From positions 1 to 55,139 of the forward strand of contig JAFSWO010000044.1 in the NCBI GenBank assembly GCA_017450165.1: a stretch of DNA of 55,139 nucleotides, in the 5' to 3' direction. This document shows positions 7,532-15,988 of the stretch, one piece after another. The notes under the pieces are model-generated. The model worked only from the letters and a program-made list of their open reading frames with translations, did not search any database and was not told the DNA's origin. Origin of the DNA: Bacteroidales bacterium (GTDB lineage Bacteria; Bacteroidota; Bacteroidia; Bacteroidales; UBA932). Each line of letters begins with the position of its first letter. Positions within the stretch are counted from its first letter, which is position 1. The position numbers were made by a program, and so were the translations under genes.

Positions 7532-8476
7532 CTAGTGCGGCGGGCCGAAGGGGAAAAGCAGCTTGTAGTAAGGGCGCAGAGGCTCTTCGATGGTGACACT
7601 CGCGGAAGAGGAAGAACAAGCGAAGAAGTAGCCCATCGCATTCTTGCCCACGATGTTGGTGGGACAGTTGGCAGGTTGGGACTGCAGCATCGGGATTGCA
7701 GCACCTACCGTACTGGAAACAAACCCCATATAGAAGTCAAAATAGTCCTTCGGGATGGTGTAGACGTTCAGAGTGAAGACATCGCCGGTCTCCAGGTATT
7801 TCCCGCAATCCCCGTAGCTCTTGCGGGTCGCTTCTGTCTGATAGAGTGTCGTTATCGGGAAACAGAATACTTTCTGGCCATTGAAATACTTGTCATCGAT
7901 GGCCAGGGAGAGTCCGATGGGGAAGACGGCGTCGTTCAGTTTTGCGCTCACATAATAGTAGTTCACCGTTTCGAAGTCCTGACCCCAGACAGCGATAGTC
8001 CAGAGACTGTCGATCTTGGTATCCGCATCGCCTGCATACATATAGTCCACCGCATCCACCCGGAAGCCTGGCGACTCCATCGTCGAGAATGCCTCGTAAT
8101 GGTTGAGCTCACCGTCAACGGTGGCATCTATCTCCAGCTTATAGGTAACCCCGGGAATACCGCAGAAGCCCGCTGGACCCACATAACGGCCGCTTCCGGC
8201 GGATTCCTCGACGAAAGGATAGACATTCACCCCGTCGCTGACCGATACCTTGGCGCCCGAAACCGCCGGGGGAACCTCCTCCACGAAAAAGTCGATGGAC
8301 TCGGTCAGCACAACGCACTGCTGCGCGGAGGGCTGATCCGTGAGCATCGCCTCCACCACAAGGAATGTCCGGTCCATATTCCGGGTGTGAACCTGCACCT
8401 CCTCGCTGCAGCCGCTCAGAGCCGCTACAACAAAGGATGCAAGCAGCGCGTGGACGATATGTTTAGAAGTACACAT
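7532..8476 (-). CDS. DUF4249 lipoprotein
   Basis: A 314-residue lipoprotein with lipobox LSGC (Cys23). The length, the N-terminal beta region (FLVVEAMLTDQP) and the position directly after a TonB-dependent receptor identify it as DUF4249, a Bacteroidota family that accompanies receptors carrying a carboxypeptidase-regulatory-like domain. It presumably works at the outer membrane with the receptor, perhaps as a surface accessory subunit; the ligand is unknown. The start overlaps the end of the receptor gene by 14 bp, indicating coupled translation. No SusD-like gene is present in this pair. Confidence 0.85.
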   Translation of the reverse strand: MCTSKHIVHALLASFVVAALSGCSEEVQVHTRNMDRTFLVVEAMLTDQPSAQQCVVLTESIDFFVEEVPPAVSGAKVSVSDGVNVYPFVEESAGSGRYVGPAGFCGIPGVTYKLEIDATVDGELNHYEAFSTMESPGFRVDAVDYMYAGDADTKIDSLWTIAVWGQDFETVNYYYVSAKLNDAVFPIGLSLAIDDKYFNGQKVFCFPITTLYQTEATRKSYGDCGKYLETGDVFTLNVYTIPKDYFDFYMGFVSSTVGAAIPMLQSQPANCPTNIVGKNAMGYFFACSSSSASVTIEEPLRPYYKLLFPFGPPH

Positions 8477-10820
8477 TGTAAGAAAGGGACGGAATGATGG
8501 TGAAAAGATATACCTTGATTGCCTGCGGCCTCTCCTCTGCCTGATTGTAGAGAAAGGCCAGCGACCAGGCGTTGTGGCGGGAATAGGCGTTGTAGAGCGA
8601 CAGATTCCACTCGCTGCCCCAATGCTTCCCCTCCACTCTTTTCCTGTTCTTGTAGGTCAGCGAGAGGTCGGCCCGGTGATAATTGGGCATATTGTCGTCG
8701 TTTCTCGAAGAATAGATGGAAGAAGATGATCCACCATAGACAAACCGGCCGACAGGGAAAGTCGTGGGGGCACCGCTGTAGAAGACCCAGTCGCCCGAAA
8801 GCGAAAAGTGTTTGTCGATGTCATACGAGAGAACAAAGTTGATAGAGTGTTCGTGATTCAGCGGAGAGCGGTAGATCTGGCCACCGTTGAGTTCCGGAAT
8901 GTCGTACATCGCCCGCGACCAGGTGTAGGAGAGCCAGCCGCTGAGGCGCGCGAAATCGTAACGAAGCATCACCTCCGTTCCGTATGACCAGGACTTTCCG
9001 AAGCGAAGCAGCCCTTCCCGGTTGATATCATCGAAGATAAAACCGGGATTCTCCTTGAAGTCCATCGTATTCTTGTTGTTCTTGTAAAAGGCCTCGAGGG
9101 AGAACTCCAGCGCCTGATTGACAAACAGGGAATTGAATCCCGCAGAGAACTGGTCGGAGCACTGCGGCTTGATGTTCGGCGAAGCCATGAACCAGGCATC
9201 CACCGGTGTACCGGAAACGCTGATCGGGACCTGCTGGATATACTGGTAAGAGCGGGAATAGGCAGCCTTGAACGAGAGGTCGGGGCTCACGGAGAAAGAG
9301 GCGGAAACCCGGGGTTCAATCTTCGTATAGGTTTGGATCCGCTGGCCCTTGTCAAAATGCACGGTCTTGTCAACCTCATGTGTTTCAGGATTGTAGTAAT
9401 TCTGATCCGCCTCTCCCAGGGTAGAGAATGAGGAAAGGCGAAATCCATAACGCAGGGTCAGCGGCCCTATCTTCTGCTCGTTCTGTGCATAGAACGAAGG
9501 CAGGAGTGAATAACACTGCGGCATATGCAGGGTCTGGACGATCGATTCTTCGTTCGTGGGATTTACATCTCCGGGGTCCATCCGGTAATAGGCCAGATTG
9601 ACACCCGTCTGCACCGTATTGGAGGAATTGGCGTACCAAGTCAAACCGGCTTTGAGGCCGCTCTCCCTGATAATCGTCAGGTAATTGAAACTGGTGCTAC
9701 TCATCTCGCAGTCGAGACCGGCGTTGTAACGGGAGTTGTAGAGAGCGGTGTTGAAGAAGAGTTTCGGGGAAAACTCATGGCTCCAATTCAAGGCCTGGGT
9801 GTTGTTTGCAAAACTGAATCGCATCAGGTCCAGATCGAAGGTCTCCATCGACATTCCGAAGATGTCCCTGCCGCTGAAGGCGCTCAGCGTTACGCGATCC
9901 TTCGGGCTGGCCACCCAACTGATCTTTCCGTTCAGGTCATAGAAGAACATCTGGGTGTTCTTGGGCATCTTCTCGCCGAAAAGCGGAAAGAAGATATCCA
10001 TATAGGTCCGTCTCCCCGCGAGCATAAAGGAGAGTTTATCCTGGACGATAGGTCCCTCCACAGAGGCTTTTGCTGTAATCAGGCCCACCGAGAGGTTGCC
10101 TTTGTACTCGCTGTTGTTGCCGTCGCGTGTATTGACCTCCAGCACCGAGGAGAGGCGGCCGCCGAAGGATGCAGGGAAATCCCCCTTGTAGAGGTGTGCA
10201 TTCTTGACGGCGTCGCCGTTGAACATCGACATGAAACCCAGGAAATGACCGGAGTTGTAAAGCGGGGCACCGTCCATCAGTACCAGATTCTGGTCGATTC
10301 CACCGCCACGTACGCTGAAGCCGGTAGAGCCCTCGCTCGGAGTCTGCACGCCGGGCATCATCTGGATTACCCGGATGACATCAGCCTCCCCCATCAGGGC
10401 CGGCAACTTGCGGAGGACATCGCCCGTGACGCTCTCCTTTCCCATCTGAGGCAGTACAAGTTGTTCCCGCTTGCTGGTCGAAAAGACCTTGGCAGCCTCC
10501 AGCACCTCCCGGTCCTCCTTCAGACTGAAATCATACCTCAGCGATGCCTGTGGATTGACCGTTATCTCCGCGGTAACATATCCGGCATAGGAGCACTTGA
10601 TCACCTGCTCCTTCCGCTCCACCTGCAGCGAATAGAATCCGACGTTGTTAGTAGAAACGCCGTTCTTCATATCTTCCGTGAATACCACAGCACCGATGAG
10701 CGGCTCGCCGCCGGAGGCATCCTTTACGTACCCGGAAAGGACCGCCTTCTGTGCCGCAGCCGGAAGTATACCTGTCAGAAAAGACAGGATGATCAGGATT
10801 ATTCTCTTCGAGAATCGCAT
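8463..10820 (-). CDS. TonB-dependent outer-membrane receptor with CarboxypepD_reg-like domain
   Basis: The start at 10820 gives 785 residues with signal peptide MRFSKRIILIILSFLTGILPAAAQ. Residues about 26-110 form a CarboxypepD_reg-like beta-sandwich (SGYVKDASGGEPLIGAVVFTED), followed by a plug domain (about 120-230, with GFSVRGGGIDQNLVLMDGAPLYN) and a beta-barrel ending in Phe (LSYNVYF). It imports an unidentified substrate using TonB/ExbBD energy. It is transcribed together with the overlapping DUF4249 gene. No SusC signature or SusD partner was seen, so this is not a classical glycan-utilisation pair. Confidence 0.93.
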   Translation of the reverse strand: MRFSKRIILIILSFLTGILPAAAQKAVLSGYVKDASGGEPLIGAVVFTEDMKNGVSTNNVGFYSLQVERKEQVIKCSYAGYVTAEITVNPQASLRYDFSLKEDREVLEAAKVFSTSKREQLVLPQMGKESVTGDVLRKLPALMGEADVIRVIQMMPGVQTPSEGSTGFSVRGGGIDQNLVLMDGAPLYNSGHFLGFMSMFNGDAVKNAHLYKGDFPASFGGRLSSVLEVNTRDGNNSEYKGNLSVGLITAKASVEGPIVQDKLSFMLAGRRTYMDIFFPLFGEKMPKNTQMFFYDLNGKISWVASPKDRVTLSAFSGRDIFGMSMETFDLDLMRFSFANNTQALNWSHEFSPKLFFNTALYNSRYNAGLDCEMSSTSFNYLTIIRESGLKAGLTWYANSSNTVQTGVNLAYYRMDPGDVNPTNEESIVQTLHMPQCYSLLPSFYAQNEQKIGPLTLRYGFRLSSFSTLGEADQNYYNPETHEVDKTVHFDKGQRIQTYTKIEPRVSASFSVSPDLSFKAAYSRSYQYIQQVPISVSGTPVDAWFMASPNIKPQCSDQFSAGFNSLFVNQALEFSLEAFYKNNKNTMDFKENPGFIFDDINREGLLRFGKSWSYGTEVMLRYDFARLSGWLSYTWSRAMYDIPELNGGQIYRSPLNHEHSINFVLSYDIDKHFSLSGDWVFYSGAPTTFPVGRFVYGGSSSSIYSSRNDDNMPNYHRADLSLTYKNRKRVEGKHWGSEWNLSLYNAYSRHNAWSLAFLYNQAEERPQAIKVYLFTIIPSLSYNVYF

Positions 10821-10834
10821 CGCGCATAGGGATG

Positions 10835-10842
10835 CAAGAATA
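10835..10842 (-). promoter_or_regulatory. Weak -7 element for the TonB receptor operon
   Basis: TATTCTTG differs from TAnnTTTG at one position and ends 14 bases before the ATG at 10820. No stronger candidate was seen between the receptor and tRNA-Leu. Confidence 0.35.
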
Positions 10843-10895
10843 ACGCCACTTTGGCATAACAGGTACGAAAAAAGCATCGCGATTTGCGACTTGGG

Positions 10896-10955
10896 CGTGC
10901 GAAGCACGAGGGGCCCGGGGGCTGTGCCCCCGTAAACATGGGTGCCCACGGGCAC
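10896..10955. repeat. Cluster of three GC-rich hairpins
   Basis: Three consecutive inverted repeats: CGTGC-GAA-GCACG (10896-10908), CGGGGG-CTGTG-CCCCCG (10916-10932) and GTGCCC-AC-GGGCAC (10942-10955). They lie between the tRNA-Leu terminator and the receptor operon and resemble the hairpins around tRNA-Asp at 72-107 and 263-291. Confidence 0.7.
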
Positions 10956-10992
10956 AAAAAATAACGAGCCGCAAAAGCGACTCGTTATTTTT
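10956..10992 (-). terminator. Intrinsic terminator of tRNA-Leu
   Basis: Arms AAAATAACGAG (10958-10968) and CTCGTTATTTT (10981-10991) enclose an inner CGC-AAAA-GCG hairpin. On the minus strand the structure begins just after the 3' end of tRNA-Leu and ends in U-rich sequence. Confidence 0.8.
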
Positions 10993-10994
10993 CG

Positions 10995-11080
10995 TGCCCA
11001 GGACAAGACTCGAACTTGCACGCCCTTTAACAGGCACCAGCCCCTCAAGCTGGCGTGTCTACCAATTTCACCACCTGGGC
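10995..11080 (-). tRNA. tRNA-Leu (GAG)
   Basis: An 86-base class II tRNA on the minus strand with acceptor GCCCAGG/CCTGGGC, anticodon GAG in CTTGAGG, a long variable arm (TGCCTGTTAAAGGGCG region) and T-arm GTTCGAGTC. The 3' CCA is not encoded. A TATCTTTG box lies 14 bases upstream. Confidence 0.94.
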
Positions 11081-11094
11081 GGGGTTTGGGGTTG

Positions 11095-11102
11095 CAAAGA
11101 TA
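11095..11102 (-). promoter_or_regulatory. -7 element for tRNA-Leu
   Basis: TATCTTTG on the minus strand matches TAnnTTTG and ends 14 bases before the tRNA 5' end. Confidence 0.65.
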
Positions 11103-11144
11103 CAATGATTTTTGAAAACTCCACAAAAAATCTAAAAAAATTGA

Positions 11145-12209
11145 TTACCAACGCCCTTTGTGGATTCGTTCCGGTTTCCATTTATCCTTGGGTCTCACCT
11201 CTTTGTCGGGGTAGCCGACTGCCACTACGCAGTAAGGAACCACCGTTGCGGGCAATCCCAGCGCCTCCTTGATGGGGAGATAGCGGTCCGGATAAGGATA
11301 GCTGGCGGTCCAGACCGTACCCAGGCCGAGCGATGCGGCGGCAACCAGGAAATTCTCCGTGCAGGCGCCCATATCGTCCCGCCAGGTTCCGTTGGGACGG
11401 GTGACCGGGGCGGCGTCCGGATTGTTGCGCGGGGCGCGCGTCACCGTCGTATCGGCGCAGAAGACAACCACGGCGGCAGCGCTCTTGAAGATGCGCAGGT
11501 TGAAGTTGCCCTTGAAAATCTCCTCATACTTTGACTTGTCCGTGAGTACGACAAAACTCCAGGGTTGAACGTTCATGCCGGTGGGCGCGGCCATCGCGGC
11601 GCGCAGCATCGCCTCCATCTGGGCATCGGTCACTTTCTGATCGGTGAAGGAGCGGACGCTGGTACGGGCGGCGATGGATTCGAGGGTCGGATTGGTAATC
11701 TTTTCAGCTTTCATGGATGCAGTCTGTTTAACGGTAATGGAGGTGAAAGCGTCACCGGACTGCAGGTGCAGGATCCAGGTGTGGGACTTAGATGCGGGCG
11801 CGACACTGATTTCCACCTGATTGCGGTTGACAATGCAAGCGGAAATGCCATCGGCCTTCAGTGTTTCGTAAGTGTTATTCTCCCCGGGTGTAGCGTGGAA
11901 AAAGGTTTCGGTGCCGGCCACCTGGGCATCGTTGAGCCACCAACGGTCATAATTCAGGCAGGAGACGGTAGCCTTGCCGCCCTCAGCGCCAAAACTCACC
12001 TCTTCCTGCGAGAGTCGGATGGGCGTCCAAGCACCCGCGATCTCGGGTTCAACACGTTCAACCTGAGCAGGCTCATCCATCGCAACAGCAGCATTAACCT
12101 TGGATTCACCGGTCTCAGCGACCGCTTTTTGCGTGCGACGCGCGCACCCGCAGGAAAGAATGGCAAACGCGCAGACAAGGAGCGTTGCAGCCATGAGTAA
12201 CTGTTTCAT
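11145..12209 (-). CDS. Exported lipoprotein: BACON-like domain fused to nitroreductase
   Basis: The start at 12209 gives 354 residues with lipobox ILSC (Cys20). Residues about 62-165 look like a BACON/Ig-like domain: LSQEEVSFGAEGGKATVSC, then DRWWLNDA, ending ITVKQTA. Residues about 172-354 are a nitroreductase family FMN enzyme: IAARTSVRSFTD, AAPTGMNVQPWSFVVL and GACTENFLVAAASLGLGTVW. Nitroreductases are usually cytoplasmic NAD(P)H-dependent flavoproteins of about 200 residues, so lipid anchoring and fusion to a BACON domain are unusual. How FMN is loaded and which electron donor is used are unclear. The gene follows corA by 30 bp. Confidence 0.85.
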   Translation of the reverse strand: MKQLLMAATLLVCAFAILSCGCARRTQKAVAETGESKVNAAVAMDEPAQVERVEPEIAGAWTPIRLSQEEVSFGAEGGKATVSCLNYDRWWLNDAQVAGTETFFHATPGENNTYETLKADGISACIVNRNQVEISVAPASKSHTWILHLQSGDAFTSITVKQTASMKAEKITNPTLESIAARTSVRSFTDQKVTDAQMEAMLRAAMAAPTGMNVQPWSFVVLTDKSKYEEIFKGNFNLRIFKSAAAVVVFCADTTVTRAPRNNPDAAPVTRPNGTWRDDMGACTENFLVAAASLGLGTVWTASYPYPDRYLPIKEALGLPATVVPYCVVAVGYPDKEVRPKDKWKPERIHKGRW

Positions 12210-12239
12210 ATACAATACGTTTAAAAGCATAGAAAGGAT

Positions 12240-13199
12240 CTACATCATCTTCCGTTTGCGGAAAATGATGATAGATGCCAGTACGGTGAGCACCATCACG
12301 CCGCCCACCACGAGCATATCCCAGTTACCGCCCACAAGCGGCAGTTTGATGTTCATGCCGTAGATGCTGGCGATCAGGGTCGGAGGCATCAGGAGCAACG
12401 ACACGAGCGTAAAGATCTTCATGATCTTGTTCTGCTCGAGGTTAATCAGACCCAGCACCGTGTTCTGCAGGTATTCGAGACGCTCGAAACTGAAGTTGGT
12501 GTGGTTAATCAGGGAAGAGACGTCCTTGAGCAGGATGTTCAGCTTGTTGACGATCGCCTTCGGGGTCTTTTCGCTCTTGAGCAGGGCGGAAATCATGCGC
12601 TGCTTATCCACGATGTTCTCGCGAACGATCATCGTATTCTCCTGCAACTGATTGATATCGAGCAGGAACTCGTCGCCCACATCCTCACCCAGGCTCACGC
12701 GCTTGCTGTACTGCGCAATCTCTTTGGACATCAACTCGATCATATCGGCATCGAGGTCGATCCGGGTCTCGAGAATACCGAGCAGGATATTGAATCCGGT
12801 CGGATAGAGTTTCCGGTTGATCTGGATGCGGCGCTGGATATCGGTAAAACTGCGCAGCGGCACCTGACGGATGGAGGTAAAGACCGGGCCGGTCAAGATG
12901 AAGGAGACCGACTCCATCGTATAGTTGTCCGGGGTCGGAATCAGGAAGTCCGTGTTGATGAAGATGGAACGGGCGTCCTCCGAATAACGGGAGGAACTCT
13001 CAATCTCCTCAGCCTGTGCACGGCTCTGGAGATTGGTGTCCAGGAACTCCTCAACATCACGCTTTTCATCGCCGGTGGGATCAAAAAGATCCAGCCAAAG
13101 AGCGTCTTTGACCGCAATGTTCTTGAGTATGTCGGTGGACTCAGCTGTTAGAATCTGTCCGTTTGAATTATAAAAAATCTGTACCATTTCCTCGCGCAT
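12240..13199 (-). CDS. corA: CorA-family divalent cation transporter
   Basis: A 319-residue CorA-type protein: a cytoplasmic alpha/beta domain, a long helical stalk (about residues 150-255), then two C-terminal membrane helices with the signature YGMN (in SIYGMNIKLP) just after the first. The C-terminus is basic (FRKRKMM). It transports Mg2+ or similar divalent ions across the inner membrane as a pentamer. Two start codons are possible: 13199 (MREEMVQ) or 13187 (MVQIF). The transcript appears to begin about 110 bases upstream. Substrate choice between Mg, Co and Zn cannot be read from the sequence. Confidence 0.92.
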   Translation of the reverse strand: MREEMVQIFYNSNGQILTAESTDILKNIAVKDALWLDLFDPTGDEKRDVEEFLDTNLQSRAQAEEIESSSRYSEDARSIFINTDFLIPTPDNYTMESVSFILTGPVFTSIRQVPLRSFTDIQRRIQINRKLYPTGFNILLGILETRIDLDADMIELMSKEIAQYSKRVSLGEDVGDEFLLDINQLQENTMIVRENIVDKQRMISALLKSEKTPKAIVNKLNILLKDVSSLINHTNFSFERLEYLQNTVLGLINLEQNKIMKIFTLVSLLLMPPTLIASIYGMNIKLPLVGGNWDMLVVGGVMVLTVLASIIIFRKRKMM

Positions 13200-13308
13200 A
13201 GATGGTTAGTAATTCCGTGAATATGACGGGATTACCAACTGGCTCGGGGCTTGGCACGGCGAATGCCGTAGAAATTTTTTATAAGCGTAAAACGGATCAT
13301 AACGGCCG

Positions 13309-13316
13309 CAAAGGTA
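13309..13316 (-). promoter_or_regulatory. -7 element with long leader before corA
   Basis: TACCTTTG on the minus strand matches TAnnTTTG and lies 109 bases before the corA ATG, leaving a leader of about 100 bases. The leader contains the inverted pair GGCATTCGCC (13258-13267). I could not match it to a known Mg riboswitch. Confidence 0.5.
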
Positions 13317-13325
13317 ACAATTTTT

Positions 13326-13895
13326 TCAAAAAAACAGATGTTCAACCAAAATCTTGAACCCGATTCCGATGAGAATCAATCCACCTATCAAATTGATACC
13401 GCGACCGATGCGTCGGGCAATCCGATCGCCGCCCAAGAGACCGATGGCGGCTGCAATGGCCGTCACCGTCGCAATGACCGCGCAATAATAGGCCATCCGG
13501 CCGATTCCGGTGCCCACCATGGCCAGCGAGATTCCCACTGCCAGCGCATCGATGCTCGTTGCCGCGGAGGCGATGATAAGTTTGCCGGTGCTGAGCAGGT
13601 CCACCGGCTTCTCCTCTTTTTGGGCCGAGAAGGCATCCACTATCATCTTACCACCGATGAAAGCCAGCAGGCCAAAGGCCACCCAGTGGTCGAAACGGGA
13701 GATATATTGTTCCACCGACGCGCCCAACGCCCATCCGATAAAGGTAAAACCGCCCTGAAAGAGTGCCATGAAGAGCAGGATCTTAGCCACCTTGCCAAAG
13801 GTCAGCCGCCCCATGCAAGCGCCCCCGACCAGCGAAACGGCAAGGGTGTCGAAGCAGAGGCTGACGGCCAGCAGGAAAACTTCTACAAAACTCAT
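13326..13895 (-). CDS. mntP: Manganese efflux pump MntP
   Basis: A 189-residue membrane protein with six hydrophobic segments and the MntP (DUF204) features CFDTLAVSLVGGACMG near the N-terminus and ATSIDALAVGISLAM in the second repeat; the paired D-x-x-A/L-S motifs are the metal-binding hallmarks. It exports Mn2+. It starts 2 bp after the symporter gene and ends the long minus-strand run that starts at the TPP riboswitch. No yybP-ykoY manganese riboswitch was recognised near it. Confidence 0.93.
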   Translation of the reverse strand: MSFVEVFLLAVSLCFDTLAVSLVGGACMGRLTFGKVAKILLFMALFQGGFTFIGWALGASVEQYISRFDHWVAFGLLAFIGGKMIVDAFSAQKEEKPVDLLSTGKLIIASAATSIDALAVGISLAMVGTGIGRMAYYCAVIATVTAIAAAIGLLGGDRIARRIGRGINLIGGLILIGIGFKILVEHLFF

Positions 13896-13897
13896 AA

Positions 13898-15376
13898 TCA
13901 GGCGGTTTTACGGGCGGCAACGAGGGAGGAGATCCACATTCCCATGTAGGTCAACGCCCCATTGACAATCAACAAGGTAAAGCCCAGGTCAAAGCCCAAA
14001 AACCGTTTGCCCAGCAGGTTGATGGCCAGGCAGGCCAGCGGGGCGGCAAGGGCAATCCACGGCGTAGCCCCGTCACAGACTTTTCTTCGTGAAAGGATGC
14101 CGAAGAAGAAGAGTCCCAGCAACGGGCCGTAGGTATAGGAAGCCAATTTGTAAACGAGGTTGATGACCGCATCGTTGCTGTAGACGAACAGCAGCAGGAT
14201 CAGCGCAAAGAAGAGAAGCGCAACCAGTGCCTGCACTCCTTTGCGGATGCGGCCCTTGCGGTTTTCATCCCAATCCTGACGGTCGTTGAATCCCAGAAAA
14301 TCCACGCAGACCGATGTGGTGAGCGAGGTCATGGCGGCACCGGCCGAAGGATAGGAGGCCGAGATGAGGCCGATCAGGAAGAAGATGCCCGCCCCGAATC
14401 CGAGATAACGGCTGGCGATGGTCGGAAACAACTGGTCGGTCTTGGAGATACCCAGACCCTCAAATCCGCCCAGACCGTCCGCGTAGACGCAGAGCAGCGC
14501 GCCGAGCAAAAGGAAGAAAAGATTGACCGCCACAATAATGGCGCTGGTGGTATACATATTCTTCTGCGCAGCACGTAAATCTTTGCAAGCCAGATTCTTC
14601 TGCATCATCGACTGATCCAGGCCCGTCATGGCGATGGTGATGAAGATGCCGGCGATAAACTGCTTGACGGCATTGGTACCGGCGCCCCAGTTCCAATCAA
14701 ACCAAGCCGTATGACGCGATACGGACTCCCAGGTCACGGAAGGTTCCCGGCAAATCTGCCAGATGGCCAGCCCCACGGCCAGCAACATGAAGGTGGTCTG
14801 CAGCACATCGGTCCAAATAATGGTCTTGACGCCCCCCTTATAAGTATAAAGGTAGAGCAGGATCAGGAAGACAAGCGTGACCAGCGCAAAGGCTGTCAGG
14901 CCACCGCCTGCCGTCCATTCGCGCGGCAGGAAGGCGTGAAAAACCACCATCACCACAAAGATGCGGACCGCAGCGCCCAGGAGGCGGGAAACCATAAAGA
15001 CGACGGTTCCCGTACGATGACTCTGCGGGCCGAAACGCTCCCCCAGCCAGGTATAGATGGAGGTCAGGTTCATCCGGTAATAGAGCGGCAGCAGTACCTT
15101 GGCCACCACGATATAGCCCCCCACAAAGCCCAGTACGAGGGGCATATAGTAGAAGTTCTGCACCCAGACGTTGCCCGGTACCGAGATAAAGGTCACCCCC
15201 GAGATGGAGGCGCCCACCATGCCGTAGGCCACCACGGGCCAGGGGGCCTTGCGGTCACCGGCGAAGAAACTCCGCCCGGCCGTGCGGCGCGCCGTCAGAT
15301 GCGAAATGACAAACAGCAGGACGGTATAGAGCGCGAAAGCCGCCAGAAACCAGACGAAGGGAAACTCGTGCTGCAT
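13898..15376 (-). CDS. Sodium:solute symporter (SSS family)
   Basis: A 492-residue protein with about 13 hydrophobic segments. Family features include the N-terminal region FFAGDRKAPWPVVAYGMVGASISGVTFISVPGNVW and later GLDQSMMQKNLACKD. It couples Na+ import to uptake of an organic solute across the inner membrane; the substrate cannot be told from sequence. It starts 3 bp after recR and ends 2 bp before mntP. Because it is in the riboswitch-led run, uptake of a thiamine-related compound is possible, but family members near sugar and sialic-acid genes are common and a BadF-family sugar kinase lies two genes upstream. Confidence 0.88.
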   Translation of the reverse strand: MQHEFPFVWFLAAFALYTVLLFVISHLTARRTAGRSFFAGDRKAPWPVVAYGMVGASISGVTFISVPGNVWVQNFYYMPLVLGFVGGYIVVAKVLLPLYYRMNLTSIYTWLGERFGPQSHRTGTVVFMVSRLLGAAVRIFVVMVVFHAFLPREWTAGGGLTAFALVTLVFLILLYLYTYKGGVKTIIWTDVLQTTFMLLAVGLAIWQICREPSVTWESVSRHTAWFDWNWGAGTNAVKQFIAGIFITIAMTGLDQSMMQKNLACKDLRAAQKNMYTTSAIIVAVNLFFLLLGALLCVYADGLGGFEGLGISKTDQLFPTIASRYLGFGAGIFFLIGLISASYPSAGAAMTSLTTSVCVDFLGFNDRQDWDENRKGRIRKGVQALVALLFFALILLLFVYSNDAVINLVYKLASYTYGPLLGLFFFGILSRRKVCDGATPWIALAAPLACLAINLLGKRFLGFDLGFTLLIVNGALTYMGMWISSLVAARKTA

Positions 15377-15379
15377 GAT

Positions 15380-15988
15380 CTACGGTCTGAATACCTGACG
15401 GTTGGCAATGGAGCGTCCGAGCGTCAGTTCGTCGGTATATTCCAGATCGTCGCCGAAGCCCACGCCGCGGGCAATGGCCGTCACCTGCACGGGCAAATCA
15501 GCGATACGTTTGTAGATATAGAAGGAAGTGGTCTCCCCTTCCATTCCGGTGCTCAGCGCCAGGATGACTTCACGGATATCTCCGCGGGAGAGCCGCTCCA
15601 CGAGGGCGTCGATGGGAAGATCGCCGGGGCCGATCCCGTCCATGGGCGAGATGATGCCACCCAGAATGTGATACAGGCCACGATACTCTCCGGTATTCTC
15701 AATGCTGAAGACATCGCGCAGGCTCTCTACCACACAAACCGTGGTGTGGTCGCGACGCGCATCGTTGCAAAAGGGGCAATTCTCATCATCCGAGATCATT
15801 CCGCAGGTCGGGCAGTAGTGAATGTCCGTCTTGAGCCGACGGAAGGATTCCGAAAAATGCGCCACATTCTCCGCGGGCTGTCGCAGCATATGCAGGGCGA
15901 GCCGCAGGGCGGTTTTGCGTCCTACGCCGGGCAGCGAAGCGAACTGTTCCACCGCCTCGGCGAGCAGGTCAGAGTGATAGCTGTTCAT
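15380..15988 (-). CDS. recR: Recombination protein RecR
   Basis: A 202-residue RecR of normal length. The N-terminal helix-hairpin-helix is LPGVGRKTALRLALHML, followed by the four-cysteine zinc finger YCPTCGMI..NCPFC (residues about 57-75), and the Toprim domain with VVESLRDVFSIENTGEYRGLYHILGG and GDIREVILALSTGMEGE. RecR loads RecA at gaps with RecO/RecF. Its start overlaps the end of the upstream kinase gene by 20 bp. Confidence 0.97.
   Translation of the reverse strand: MNSYHSDLLAEAVEQFASLPGVGRKTALRLALHMLRQPAENVAHFSESFRRLKTDIHYCPTCGMISDDENCPFCNDARRDHTTVCVVESLRDVFSIENTGEYRGLYHILGGIISPMDGIGPGDLPIDALVERLSRGDIREVILALSTGMEGETTSFYIYKRIADLPVQVTAIARGVGFGDDLEYTDELTLGRSIANRQVFRP

Noticed and set aside
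9525-10829. 434-codon plus-strand open frame
   Set aside because: Antisense to the TonB-dependent receptor, with no domain pattern of its own.
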